Assembly: GCA_036497945.1 (NCBI GenBank)
Contig: DASXIN010000180.1
Location: forward strand, 1 to 64,000
Origin: RYN-230 sp036497945
GTDB taxonomy: Bacteria; Actinomycetota; Actinomycetes; Streptosporangiales; Streptosporangiaceae
Direction of reading: 5' to 3'
Length of the DNA: 64,000 bases
Part shown: one piece after another, positions 57,095 to 64,000 of the stretch
Layout of the letters: each line of letters opens with the position of its first letter
Numbering within the stretch: the stretch's first letter is position 1
Translations under genes and position numbers: made by a program
The notes under the pieces: generated by a model
Told to the model about the DNA's origin: nothing
Database searches by the model: none
Seen by the model: only the letters and a program-made list of their open reading frames with translations

Positions 57095-58305
57095 CCGCGC
57101 CCCGCCGTCTCGCCTCGGGGCTGCTCGCCGCGATCGCGGCGGCGGCCGGGCTGACCGGGTGCGGCAAGCCGGTCCAGTCCCGGTCCGCAGCCGCGCTCGG
57201 CTCGGCGGTCCCCGCGGTGTCCGCCGCCTCGTTCAGCAACGACTTCTCGGTGATGCGCAAGCTGGCCGGGCTGAGCCGGATCGGCACCGGCAAGATCGGG
57301 GTGCTGCTGCCGGACACCACCACCTCGCCCCGGTACACCGAGTTCGACGCGCCGTACCTGGCCCGGGCCTTGCAGGCGGCCGGGCTGAGCCGCAGCCAGT
57401 TCATCATCACCAACGCGCAAGGGAGCGACGCGACCGAGCAGGCGCAGGCTCAGTCGGACATGACCCAGGGCGCCACCGTGCTCCTGCTCGACCCGATCGA
57501 TTCCGGGGTGGGCGCGTCCATCGAGTCCGCGGCCGCCTCGCTCGGCGTGAAGGTGATCGACTACGACCGGATGACCCTGGGCGGGAAACGGGGTTACTAC
57601 GTCAGCTTCGACAACGTCGCGGTGGGCACGCTGATGGCCCGCGGGCTGGTGTCCTGCATCCAGGCCTGGCATGTGCGCAAGCCAGACGTCCTGGTCATGC
57701 ACGGCGCGCCCACGGACAACAACGCCACCTTGTTCGCCCATGGCTACGACGGCGTGCTGCAGCCCTTTTTCGCCTCGGGCCGGTATCTCAGCGCCGGGCA
57801 GCCGCCCGGCTCCTGGGACCCGACCACCGCGCAGACCACATTCGAGGAGCAGTACACCGCGAACAACAAGATCACTGCCGTGCTCACCCCCAACGACGAC
57901 ACGGCCAGTGCGGTCATCTCCTACCTCAAGACGCTGAACACCCCGCGGCGCGCCTTCCCGACCACCGGGCAGGACGCCACCCCATCCGGCCTGCAGAACA
58001 TCCTGGTCGGCTACCAGTGCGGCACCGTGTACAAGCCGATCTACACCGAGGCGCAGGCGGCCGCGGCGCTGGCACTGTACCTGCGGGGCGGAATGACCCC
58101 TCCCGCCAGCCTGGTCAACGCGCGGACTTACGATCCGCAAGGTCATGTCCAGGTGCCGTCCGTGCTGCTCAAGCCGGTCTGGGTGACCACCGGCAACATG
58201 GCGGCCACAGTGGTCCGGGACAGGTTCGTACAGGTGTCCCGGTTGTGCGCGGGCCAGCTGCGGGCCGCCTGCCGCCGCGCCGGAATTCCAGGGGTGACGC
58301 GGTGA
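57091..58305 (+). CDS. XylF-like sugar-binding lipoprotein
   Basis: 404 residues from ATG 57091, overlapping the regulator stop (ATGA). Signal peptide with lipobox GLTGC (Cys24). The mature protein is a type 1 sugar-binding protein close to XylF: KIGVLLPDTTTSPRYTEFDA, IITNAQGSDATEQAQAQSDM, VIDYDRMTLGGKRGYYVSFD, NVAVGTLMARGLV, TPNDDTASAVISYL and YKPIYTEAQAAAALALYL. The paired aromatic/acidic positions suggest an aldopentose or similar ligand. It presents the ligand to the permease and, by inference, sets the kinase output. Confidence 0.93.
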   Translation: MTAPRRLASGLLAAIAAAAGLTGCGKPVQSRSAAALGSAVPAVSAASFSNDFSVMRKLAGLSRIGTGKIGVLLPDTTTSPRYTEFDAPYLARALQAAGLSRSQFIITNAQGSDATEQAQAQSDMTQGATVLLLDPIDSGVGASIESAAASLGVKVIDYDRMTLGGKRGYYVSFDNVAVGTLMARGLVSCIQAWHVRKPDVLVMHGAPTDNNATLFAHGYDGVLQPFFASGRYLSAGQPPGSWDPTTAQTTFEEQYTANNKITAVLTPNDDTASAVISYLKTLNTPRRAFPTTGQDATPSGLQNILVGYQCGTVYKPIYTEAQAAAALALYLRGGMTPPASLVNARTYDPQGHVQVPSVLLKPVWVTTGNMAATVVRDRFVQVSRLCAGQLRAACRRAGIPGVTR

Positions 58306-59534
58306 CGAGGATGGATGTCAGTCTGCCCAGCACGGTCACCGGCCAGCCGGCCGTCGCGCGCCGCGGCTTCCGGGCCTACCTCGCGCCGGGCGAGAGCGGC
58401 GCGCTGTCCGTGATCATCGGCCTGGCCGTCATCGGGGCCATCTTCCAGTCGCTGAACAGCCATTTCCTGTCTCCGGTGAATCTGACCGACCTGCTCGTCC
58501 AGGGTGCGGTGTTCATGCTGCTCGGCATGGGCGAGGTGTTCGCGCTGCTGCTCGGCGACATCGACCTGTCCATCGGCTTCGTGTCCGGGCTGGGCGGCGT
58601 GGTGGCCGCGGAACTGCTGGCCGGGCCGCGGGACTGGCCGTGGTGGGCGGCCATCGCCGCCGCGCTGGCCGTGACCACCGCGATCGGCGCGCTGCAGGGC
58701 ACCCTGATCTCCCGGCTGCGGCTGCCGTCGTTCGTGGTCACCCTGGCCGGGCTGCTCGCCTGCGAGGGCGCGCTGCTCTGGATCCTCGGCTCCGGCGGCA
58801 CCCTGCCCATCCCGAGCAACGTCATCAACGACCTGGCCAACGGGTATCTCACCCCGGTGGCCGGCTGGCTGCTCATGGTGGTCTTCGTCGGCCTGTTCGC
58901 CGCGCTGACCATCCGCCGCGACGCGGAGCGCCGCCGCGGCGGGACGACCGGGCCGCCGGTCAGCCTCACCGTAGCCAAGATCGGTGTGGCCGCGGTCGCG
59001 GGCATCGCGGTGGTCACCGTGTGCAGCATCAACCGCGGCGTGCTCAGCCCGGTCCGCGGCGTGCCGTGGGTCATCCTGATCGTCCTGGGCGTGCTGGTCA
59101 CCTGGTCGTTCCTGCTGAACCGGACCCGTTTCGGCCGTGACGTGCACGCGATCGGCAGCAACGCGGAGGCAGCCCGGCGGGCCGGGGTCAGCATCGCCCG
59201 GATCAGGACCGTGACGTTCGCCCTGGCCGGGCTGACCGCGGGGGTGGCCGGCATCATCTACGCCTCCGAGTTGCGCTCGGTATCGTCCAACATCGACGGG
59301 GCCACCCTGGTGCTGTACGCGGTGGCCGCCGCGGTGATCGGCGGGACCAGCCTGTTCGGCGGCCGGGGCAAGCCACTCGACGGGGTACTCGGCGGCATCG
59401 TCATCGCCGCCATCTACAACGGCATCTACCTGCTCGGGATGAGTGCGGCCGCCCAGGACCTGATCTTCGCCCTGGTGCTGATGGCGGCGGTGAGCGCGGA
59501 CGCGCTGGCCCGCCGGGGCCGGACCCGCCGCTGA
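58302..59534 (+). CDS. XylH-like sugar ABC permease
   Basis: 410 residues from GTG 58302, overlapping the binding-protein stop (GTGA). About ten hydrophobic segments; MLLGMGEVFALLLGDIDLSI, RLPSFVVTLAGLLACEGALL, GRDVHAIGSNAEAARRAGVS and AVIGGTSLFGGRGKPLDGVL are family signatures. A roughly 20-residue basic cytoplasmic loop (RRDAERRRGG) interrupts the middle, as in XylH. The cytoplasmic EAARRAGVS region would contact the ATPase domain of the fusion protein. Confidence 0.94.
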   Translation: MTRMDVSLPSTVTGQPAVARRGFRAYLAPGESGALSVIIGLAVIGAIFQSLNSHFLSPVNLTDLLVQGAVFMLLGMGEVFALLLGDIDLSIGFVSGLGGVVAAELLAGPRDWPWWAAIAAALAVTTAIGALQGTLISRLRLPSFVVTLAGLLACEGALLWILGSGGTLPIPSNVINDLANGYLTPVAGWLLMVVFVGLFAALTIRRDAERRRGGTTGPPVSLTVAKIGVAAVAGIAVVTVCSINRGVLSPVRGVPWVILIVLGVLVTWSFLLNRTRFGRDVHAIGSNAEAARRAGVSIARIRTVTFALAGLTAGVAGIIYASELRSVSSNIDGATLVLYAVAAAVIGGTSLFGGRGKPLDGVLGGIVIAAIYNGIYLLGMSAAAQDLIFALVLMAAVSADALARRGRTRR

Positions 59535-59635
59535 CCGCATCCGCCCGGCCGGGAAATACAGGTGACCGGGTGAGCGACGTTAGCTAGGCTCTTGTCTCTT
59601 GTGCCTATCCCCAGACGCCATCGAGGTGATGAGCC

Positions 59636-61660
59636 ATGCCCAGTGCCGATCCGGTGCTGGCGGCCGAGCGGGAGCATCTGGTCCAGGCCCGGGAATTCCT
59701 CCGGCAGATGCGCGAGGACGTGCTCTCCCTCCGCGCGCTGGGCGGCGACCCGGTGTCCGAGGAGTACCTCAAGGCCGACCTCTACCGGCGCGCCGAGGCG
59801 CTCAGCGACCTGCCGGACACGCCGCTGTTCTTCGGCCGGCTCGACTACGCCGCCGGTGAGTACGCCGGGGACCGGTTCCACGTCGGCCGGCGGCACGTGC
59901 ACGACCCGGCTGGCCGGCCGGTCGTGGTGGACTGGCGGGCCCCGGTGTCCCGGGCCTTCTACCGGGCCAGCCCGGCCGAGCCGATGGGACTGGGCCTGCG
60001 CCACCGGTTCGGCTTCGCCGGCGGGCAGCTCACCGCGCACGAGGACGAGACGTTCACCGGCCCGGCCAGCGCGCCCGCGGCTGCCGGGGTGAGCCGGATC
60101 CTCATCGAGGAGATCGAGCGGCCGCGGTCCGGGCCGATGCGCGACATCGTGGCCACCATCCAGCCGGACCAGGACGACATCGTCCGGGCGGCCGCGGACC
60201 AGACGCTGTGCGTGCAGGGCGCGCCGGGCACCGGCAAGACCGCGGTCGGCCTGCACCGGGTGGCCTACCTGCTGTACGCCTACCCGGGCAAGATGACCCG
60301 GGGCGGCGTGCTGGTCATCGGGCCGAACCGGGCCTTCCTGTCCTACATCCGCAACGTGCTGCCCGCGCTCGGCGAGCTGAACGTCAGCCAGACCACGCTG
60401 GCCGACCTGGTCGGCCAGGTGCCGGTGCGGGCCACCGACTCGGCCGCCGCAGCCCGGGTCAAGGGGGACAGCCGGATGGCCGAGGTGCTGCGCCGGGCAC
60501 TCTGGGCCGGGCTGCGGCCGCCGGCCGAGCCGGTGCTGCTGGCCCGCGGGTCACGCCGCTGGCGGGTACCCGCCGCGGAACTCGGCGACCTGGTGGCCGA
60601 GCTGCGCGACCGCGGCGTGCGCTACGCGGCGGGCCGGGACATGCTCGGCCACCGGATCGCGCACGTGATCCTGACCCGGATGGAAGCGGCCGGCGAGACC
60701 TGTGACGACCGGACGCACGACGCGGTGCGGCGGAGCCGGCCGGTGCGCGCGGCGGTGGACGCCATCTGGCCCAAGGCCGACCCGGTGAAGCTGGTGCTCC
60801 GGCTGCTGTCCGACCCGGCGCTGCTGGCCGGGGCGGCGGACGGGCTGCTGGACCCAGCCGAGCAGGACCTGATCACCTGGCGCCGGGCGCCGCGCGGGCC
60901 GGCCACCGCGCCGTGGACGCTGGCCGACGCGGTGCTGGTCGATGAGGCCAGCGACCTCATCGAGCGCACCCCCAGCCTGTCCCATGTGGTGCTGGACGAG
61001 GCGCAGGACCTGTCGCCGATGGAATGCCGGGCGGTCGGCCGGCGGTGCGCCACCGGCTCGGCCACCGTCCTTGGCGATCTGGCCCAGGGCACCGCACCGG
61101 CCGCCGCGGACAGCTGGGCCACGATGCTCGGGTACCTGGGCAAGGCCGGCGCGGACCTGCGTGAGCTGCGCACCGGCTACCGGGTGCCGCGGCAGATCCT
61201 CGACTACGCCAACCAGCTGCTCGGCGCGCTGGCCCCGGGCCTGGCGCCCGCCAGCTCACTGCGCCAGGACCCAGCCGCACTGACCGTGCTGCCCGCCACC
61301 AGTCAGTCCCTGCCCGGTGCGCTGGCCACCGCGTGCGCCGCCGCCCAGCAGGCCACCGGGTCCACCGCGGTGATCGCAGCTGATGACCAGGTCGCTGCGC
61401 TGTCCGGGCAGCTCGGCGCGGCGCAGCTGGCGCACCGCGTGCTGGACGGGCAGCACCCCGACCCGGGCGACGGCGGGCTCCTGGTGGTCCCGGTCACGCT
61501 GGCCAAGGGCCTCGAGTTCGACCACGTCATCGTCGTCGAGCCGGCCCGTATCGTGGCCGCCGAACCGCGTGGCCTGCACCGGCTCTACGTCGCGCTCACC
61601 CGCGCGGTGTCCCGGCTCACCGTGCTGCACAGCGAGCCACTGCCCGCCGCGCTGGGCTGA
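59636..61660 (+). CDS. HelD/HelR-type RNA-polymerase-associated UvrD-like ATPase
   Basis: 674 residues from ATG 59636. An N-terminal coiled coil (about 8-60) reaches into RNA polymerase channels in this family. RFHVGRRHVHDPAGRPVVVD and DWRAPVSRAFYRASPAEPMG are HelD signatures. Superfamily 1 motor motifs are GAPGTGKTAVGLHRVAYLLY (Walker A, about 195), VVLDEAQDLSPMECRAVGRR, LGDLAQGTAP, LRTGYRVPRQI, TLAKGLEFDHVIVVEP and LYVALTRA. HelD/HelR removes stalled RNA polymerase from DNA and, in actinomycetes, can give rifamycin tolerance. I see no rifamycin-associated inverted repeat in the 101-nt upstream gap. Confidence 0.92.
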   Translation: MPSADPVLAAEREHLVQAREFLRQMREDVLSLRALGGDPVSEEYLKADLYRRAEALSDLPDTPLFFGRLDYAAGEYAGDRFHVGRRHVHDPAGRPVVVDWRAPVSRAFYRASPAEPMGLGLRHRFGFAGGQLTAHEDETFTGPASAPAAAGVSRILIEEIERPRSGPMRDIVATIQPDQDDIVRAAADQTLCVQGAPGTGKTAVGLHRVAYLLYAYPGKMTRGGVLVIGPNRAFLSYIRNVLPALGELNVSQTTLADLVGQVPVRATDSAAAARVKGDSRMAEVLRRALWAGLRPPAEPVLLARGSRRWRVPAAELGDLVAELRDRGVRYAAGRDMLGHRIAHVILTRMEAAGETCDDRTHDAVRRSRPVRAAVDAIWPKADPVKLVLRLLSDPALLAGAADGLLDPAEQDLITWRRAPRGPATAPWTLADAVLVDEASDLIERTPSLSHVVLDEAQDLSPMECRAVGRRCATGSATVLGDLAQGTAPAAADSWATMLGYLGKAGADLRELRTGYRVPRQILDYANQLLGALAPGLAPASSLRQDPAALTVLPATSQSLPGALATACAAAQQATGSTAVIAADDQVAALSGQLGAAQLAHRVLDGQHPDPGDGGLLVVPVTLAKGLEFDHVIVVEPARIVAAEPRGLHRLYVALTRAVSRLTVLHSEPLPAALG

Positions 61661-62515
61661 CTACAGCTCTTTCAGCACGGATGTGATCAGCGTCGCGGAA
61701 TCCTCAAAGGACAGCGCGGTGGCCCGCAGGTGGTTGAAGAACACGTTGTACCGGTCCACCTCGTCCACGTTCTCCACGTACAGGGCGCTGGTCAGATCCT
61801 CCAGGTAGACCACATCCGGGTCGGCCCGCTCCGGGAAGGCCAGGATGACGAACGGCCGTCCCATCGCCGGATGCGCGCCCGCACCGAACGGCAGCACCTG
61901 GATCGCGACGTTGGGCAGGCCGCCCAGGTCGAGCAGGTGGTCGAGCTGGAGCCGCATCAGCCCGGGCCCGCCCACCTGCCGGTACAGCGCGGCCTCGTCC
62001 AGGACCGCCCACAGCTGCGGCGGGTCCTCGCTGGTCAGCGCCGGCTGGCGGGCCATCCGGAAGGCGACGTTGCGCTCCACCGCCTCCGGGCTGCCATCCA
62101 CCGCCCCGGCGGCGATGACCGCGCGCGCGTAGTCCTCGGTCTGCAGCAGCCCAGGGATCAGGGTGACCTCGTAGATCCGGATCTCCGAGGCCGCGCTCTC
62201 CAGCCCGATGTAGGTGGCGAACCGCGGCTCGATCGCATCGCTGTACGCGTGCCACCAGCCCTTCTGCCGCGACTCCCGGGCCAGTTGCACCAGGCTGTCC
62301 CGCTGTGGCTGCGGCACGCGGTAAAGGTCGAGCATGTCCCGGACGTCCCGCGGGGACACCCGCACCCGCCCGGTCTCGATCCGGCTGATCTTGGAGGTCG
62401 AGCACTCCAGGTGCTCGGCAACGTCCTCGCAGGTCATCCGGGCCGCCTCACGGAACCTGCGCAGCTCCAGCGCCAGCCTGCGGCGCCGGACGGTAGGGCT
62501 CTGCTGGGTGGCCGT
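61661..62515 (-). CDS. XRE-family regulator with DUF5753, start codon unusual
   Basis: About 284 residues. HTH at about 12-65 (LRRFREAARMTCEDVAEHLE, STSKISRIETGRVRVSPRDV) and DUF5753 from about 90 (RFATYIGLESAASEIRIYEV, TLIPGLLQTEDYARAV, LWAVLDEAALYRQVGG, IQVLPFGAGAHPAMGRPF, VVYLEDLTSALYVEN). Relatives begin M-A-T-x-Q-Q-S-P. Here the equivalent codon is ACG at 62515, with GGGGGGA 6 nt upstream; the only in-frame standard start before the HTH is a TTG at 62554 without a ribosome binding site, unless distant codons are used. No DUF397 gene adjoins. It is tail-to-tail with the HelD gene. Confidence 0.8.
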   Translation of the reverse strand, partial: TATQQSPTVRRRRLALELRRFREAARMTCEDVAEHLECSTSKISRIETGRVRVSPRDVRDMLDLYRVPQPQRDSLVQLARESRQKGWWHAYSDAIEPRFATYIGLESAASEIRIYEVTLIPGLLQTEDYARAVIAAGAVDGSPEAVERNVAFRMARQPALTSEDPPQLWAVLDEAALYRQVGGPGLMRLQLDHLLDLGGLPNVAIQVLPFGAGAHPAMGRPFVILAFPERADPDVVYLEDLTSALYVENVDEVDRYNVFFNHLRATALSFEDSATLITSVLKEL

Positions 62516-62563
62516 CGCTGTTCCCCCCGCTCCGGTGATGCGTCTCCTGGGCAACTGTACGTG

Positions 62564-62612
62564 CGAAATACTGAATGCATATTGCAAACCGCAATCGCAA
62601 CCGCGCACGTGC
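62564..62612 (-). promoter_or_regulatory. Repeat-rich promoter region of the second XRE gene
   Basis: An A/T-richer patch contains TGCAATATGCA-like symmetry and repeated TTGC/GCAA units (62574-62600), followed by the palindrome GCACGTGC at 62605-62612. The same 8-mer and a TTGC...GCAA inverted repeat lie upstream of the other XRE gene (26757-26786). Confidence 0.4.
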
Positions 62613-62631
62613 TGGCCGCCCCGCACGCCGG

Positions 62632-63126
62632 CTAGGGACTGGCCGCCGGCCGCGCTCTGCCATCCTGCACTGGGCCCACCCGCGCTGGGCTCACCGCCTG
62701 CGTGCTGAGCCCCGGGAAGGCCACCGTCCGGCCTAGCCAGCCGGTCGCGCGCACCGCGCACGCCTGCGCCTGCCGGGCCCCCCAGGCGCGCAGCGCCGGG
62801 TCGTCCAGCGCGACCAGGCCGAGGTAGGCGGCGGCCAGCCGGTTTTGCAGGTACCCGGCCAGCGAGACTGCCGCGGGCGCGCTGTGCACCGGGAAGGGCA
62901 GTTGGTAGGCGTCCCGCGCGGCCGGTGCCGGAGCGCCCCGGGAGGCCAGCATGGACACCAGCTCGTCCCGGGTCACCTGCAGGTCGGCCCAGTCCCGCTG
63001 GGCCGCCGCCCGGCCCGCCGTGGGCAGGTGCGCGCCGGCCACGCCGTAGCCATAGCTGGCCGCATCCACCGCGGCCAGCACCCCCTGCAGTGCGCCGCCG
63101 GTGACCGTGTCCGCCGGGCCGCTCAT
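62632..63126 (-). CDS. DUF4439 ferritin-like protein
   Basis: 164 residues, ATG overlapping the upstream stop (ATGA). ALQGVLAAVDAASYGYGVAG, then WADLQVTRDELVSMLASRG, DAYQLPFPVHSAPAAVSLAG and YLQNRLAAAYLGLVALDDPA form a four-helix ferritin-like domain, known in actinobacteria as DUF4439. Only some of the expected metal-binding Glu/His are present, so iron binding is uncertain. It is co-translated with the secreted ferritin-like lipoprotein. Confidence 0.85.
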   Translation of the reverse strand: MSGPADTVTGGALQGVLAAVDAASYGYGVAGAHLPTAGRAAAQRDWADLQVTRDELVSMLASRGAPAPAARDAYQLPFPVHSAPAAVSLAGYLQNRLAAAYLGLVALDDPALRAWGARQAQACAVRATGWLGRTVAFPGLSTQAVSPARVGPVQDGRARPAASP

Positions 63127-63626
63127 GGTGCGCTCCGGTGCATCCGCAGCAGCGCGGCGTGGCTGGCCTCGGAGGCGGAGATGCTGGCCAGCAATTGGGC
63201 CAGCGACGGGCTGGCCACGGTGAGCCGACTGACCAGCCGCCCGGCCGCGGCCTGTTCCGCGGCGGCCAGCGCGGCCAGTGTGCTGGCCTGATCGGCCGCC
63301 CCGGCGGTCGCCGCCGGGCTGGGCCGGGCCGGGTGCGGCGTGGCGGCCGGCCCGATGAGCCGGGACCGCAGCGCGGCCAGGTGGGCCTGATGCTGGCCGA
63401 GCACCGGATCCAGGATGTCTTTCAGCGCCGGCGCGGCGGCCAGCGCCGACCGGTACCGCGCGATCAGCGCCTGCTCGTTACCGATCGCGGCGCGCAGCAC
63501 GGCCACGTCAGGTCGCGGCCGGGGCAGCGTGCCGAGCCCGCCTACGCCCTTGCACCCGGCAGCCAGCAGTGGCACCGCCGCGGCGGCCGCGGCGAGCACG
63601 CTGCGCCGTCTCAGATCTGCCCGCAC
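63123..63626 (-). CDS. Ferritin-like secreted lipoprotein
   Basis: 167 residues from GTG 63626, chosen for its GGAGG at 4-5 nt and because a signal peptide follows at once: DLRRRSVLAAAAAAVPLLAAGC, with a Tat-like RRR and lipobox. The mature protein is helical (AAIGNEQALIARYRSALAAA, VLGQHQAHLAALRSRL, LAALAAAEQAAAGRLVSRLT, SEASHAALL), with E/H positions spaced as in ferritin-like folds. Overlaps the DUF4439 gene by 4 nt. The pair precedes rimP divergently, as in many actinomycetes. Function unknown. Confidence 0.83.
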   Translation of the reverse strand: MRADLRRRSVLAAAAAAVPLLAAGCKGVGGLGTLPRPRPDVAVLRAAIGNEQALIARYRSALAAAPALKDILDPVLGQHQAHLAALRSRLIGPAATPHPARPSPAATAGAADQASTLAALAAAEQAAAGRLVSRLTVASPSLAQLLASISASEASHAALLRMHRSAP

Positions 63627-63780
63627 CGATCCTCCAGTCGCGGCCCGGATGGTCCCGCCATCGCCATCTCCCGGGTGCTCCCGCCGAGCGTAGGGCCACC
63701 GGGCCACAGGCCGGCGCAGCGCCACCCGGTAACGGGATGCCGGAACCTGGCCGCGGACCGGCCAAGTTCCCTGCGCGGGC

Positions 63781-63790
63781 CGGTTAGGCT
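63781..63790 (+). promoter_or_regulatory. Probable -10 region of the rimP operon
   Basis: GGTTAGGCTA contains TAGGCT, a TANNNT-type -10 hexamer, 46 nt before the rimP ATG. A -35 is not clear. The same block precedes the ABC-kinase operon. Confidence 0.35.
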
Positions 63791-63835
63791 AGATCACGCC
63801 AGACAACAGCACAGGTCGCGGACGAGGAGGTCGTG

Positions 63836-64000
63836 ATGCGTGGTGATACCCGTCACGTACCGTCACGTCCGGCTGACACCGGACGGCTCACCCGGGTGCT
63901 CAGCCCGGTGGTCAGCGCCGCGGGCTTCGACCTGGAATCGGTTCGGGTGACCACGGCCGGCCGGCGCCGCGTGCTGCGCGTGGTGGTGGACGCCGACGGC
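63836..64000 (+). CDS. rimP: Ribosome maturation factor RimP, 3' end beyond window
   Basis: 55 residues visible from ATG 63836 (GAGGAGG 5 nt upstream; GTG 63833 is too close to it). GRLTRVLSPVVSAAGFDLES, then VRVTTAGRRRVLRVVVDADG is the N-terminal RimP domain. RimP helps assemble the 30S head. In actinobacteria nusA, ylxR and infB follow, which would lie beyond the window. Confidence 0.9.
   Translation, partial: MRGDTRHVPSRPADTGRLTRVLSPVVSAAGFDLESVRVTTAGRRRVLRVVVDADG

Noticed and set aside
59535..59635. Rifamycin-associated element upstream of the HelD-like gene
   Set aside because: No 19-bp-type inverted repeat found by eye in the gap.

Overview
The window looks like a chromosomal segment of a mycothiol-making, filamentous-type actinomycete, of the Streptomyces/Streptosporangiales kind. 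Base composition is very GC-rich, with GTG starts and 4-nt GTGA/ATGA gene overlaps throughout. It holds mshC, a paired XRE-DUF5753/DUF397 regulator module, DUF4192, DUF4439 and DUF4081 families, an alditol oxidase, and the dxr-rseP-ispG ... rimP block typical of this phylum. I would not name a genus. I see no insertion sequence, prophage or CRISPR array, so this is core and near-core chromosome with some local decay.

Layout. 1-3.3 kb: the 3' part of an LPG-synthase-type membrane protein gene and several small or decayed genes (STAS remnant, an isolated kinase dimerisation domain without its histidine, a 5'-truncated GNAT gene), then RidA. 3.3-8 kb: a LacI repressor divergent from a secreted multidomain glycoside hydrolase, with a LacI-type operator between them. 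8-12 kb: a frameshifted SAM methyltransferase, an FAD oxidoreductase, and a phosphatase/fructosamine-kinase pair that fits protein deglycation. 12-18 kb: a two-component system, an LCP cell-wall ligase, a methyltransferase, tRNA-His and orn. 18-29 kb: a PNPOx-like gene and its divergent MocR regulator, an amidase-like protein under a DasR-like box, a phosphotransferase, an SBP-VWA protein, a SpoU methylase, an anti-sigma-like ATPase with XRE and DUF397, and a CPBP protease.

29-41 kb: YbaK, an amidase, mshC (mycothiol), a probable autoregulated DNA-binding protein behind three GATATC palindromes, a serine beta-lactamase-like hydrolase, alditol oxidase, DUF4192, and a tmsA-tmsB pair for 10-methyl branched fatty acids. 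41-51 kb: dxr-rseP-ispG (MEP pathway and intramembrane protease), then a DeoR-controlled single-NBD sugar ABC operon and a secreted tripeptidyl-aminopeptidase-like hydrolase inserted before the DUF4081 GNAT gene. 51-64 kb: an unknown conserved gene with proA, the four-gene operon described next, a HelD/HelR-like ATPase, a second XRE regulator, two ferritin-like proteins and the start of rimP.

The most striking system is at 53.8-59.5 kb. One soluble 878-residue protein joins a sugar-importer ABC ATPase to GAF-like sensor regions and a complete histidine kinase. It is translationally coupled to an OmpR-type response regulator, a XylF-like lipoprotein and a XylH-like permease. No other ATPase lies in the operon, so the same protein may both power the importer and signal its activity. 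Other recurrent themes are several apparently intact operators and short tandem duplications at the 3' ends of several genes, two of which include the stop codon.
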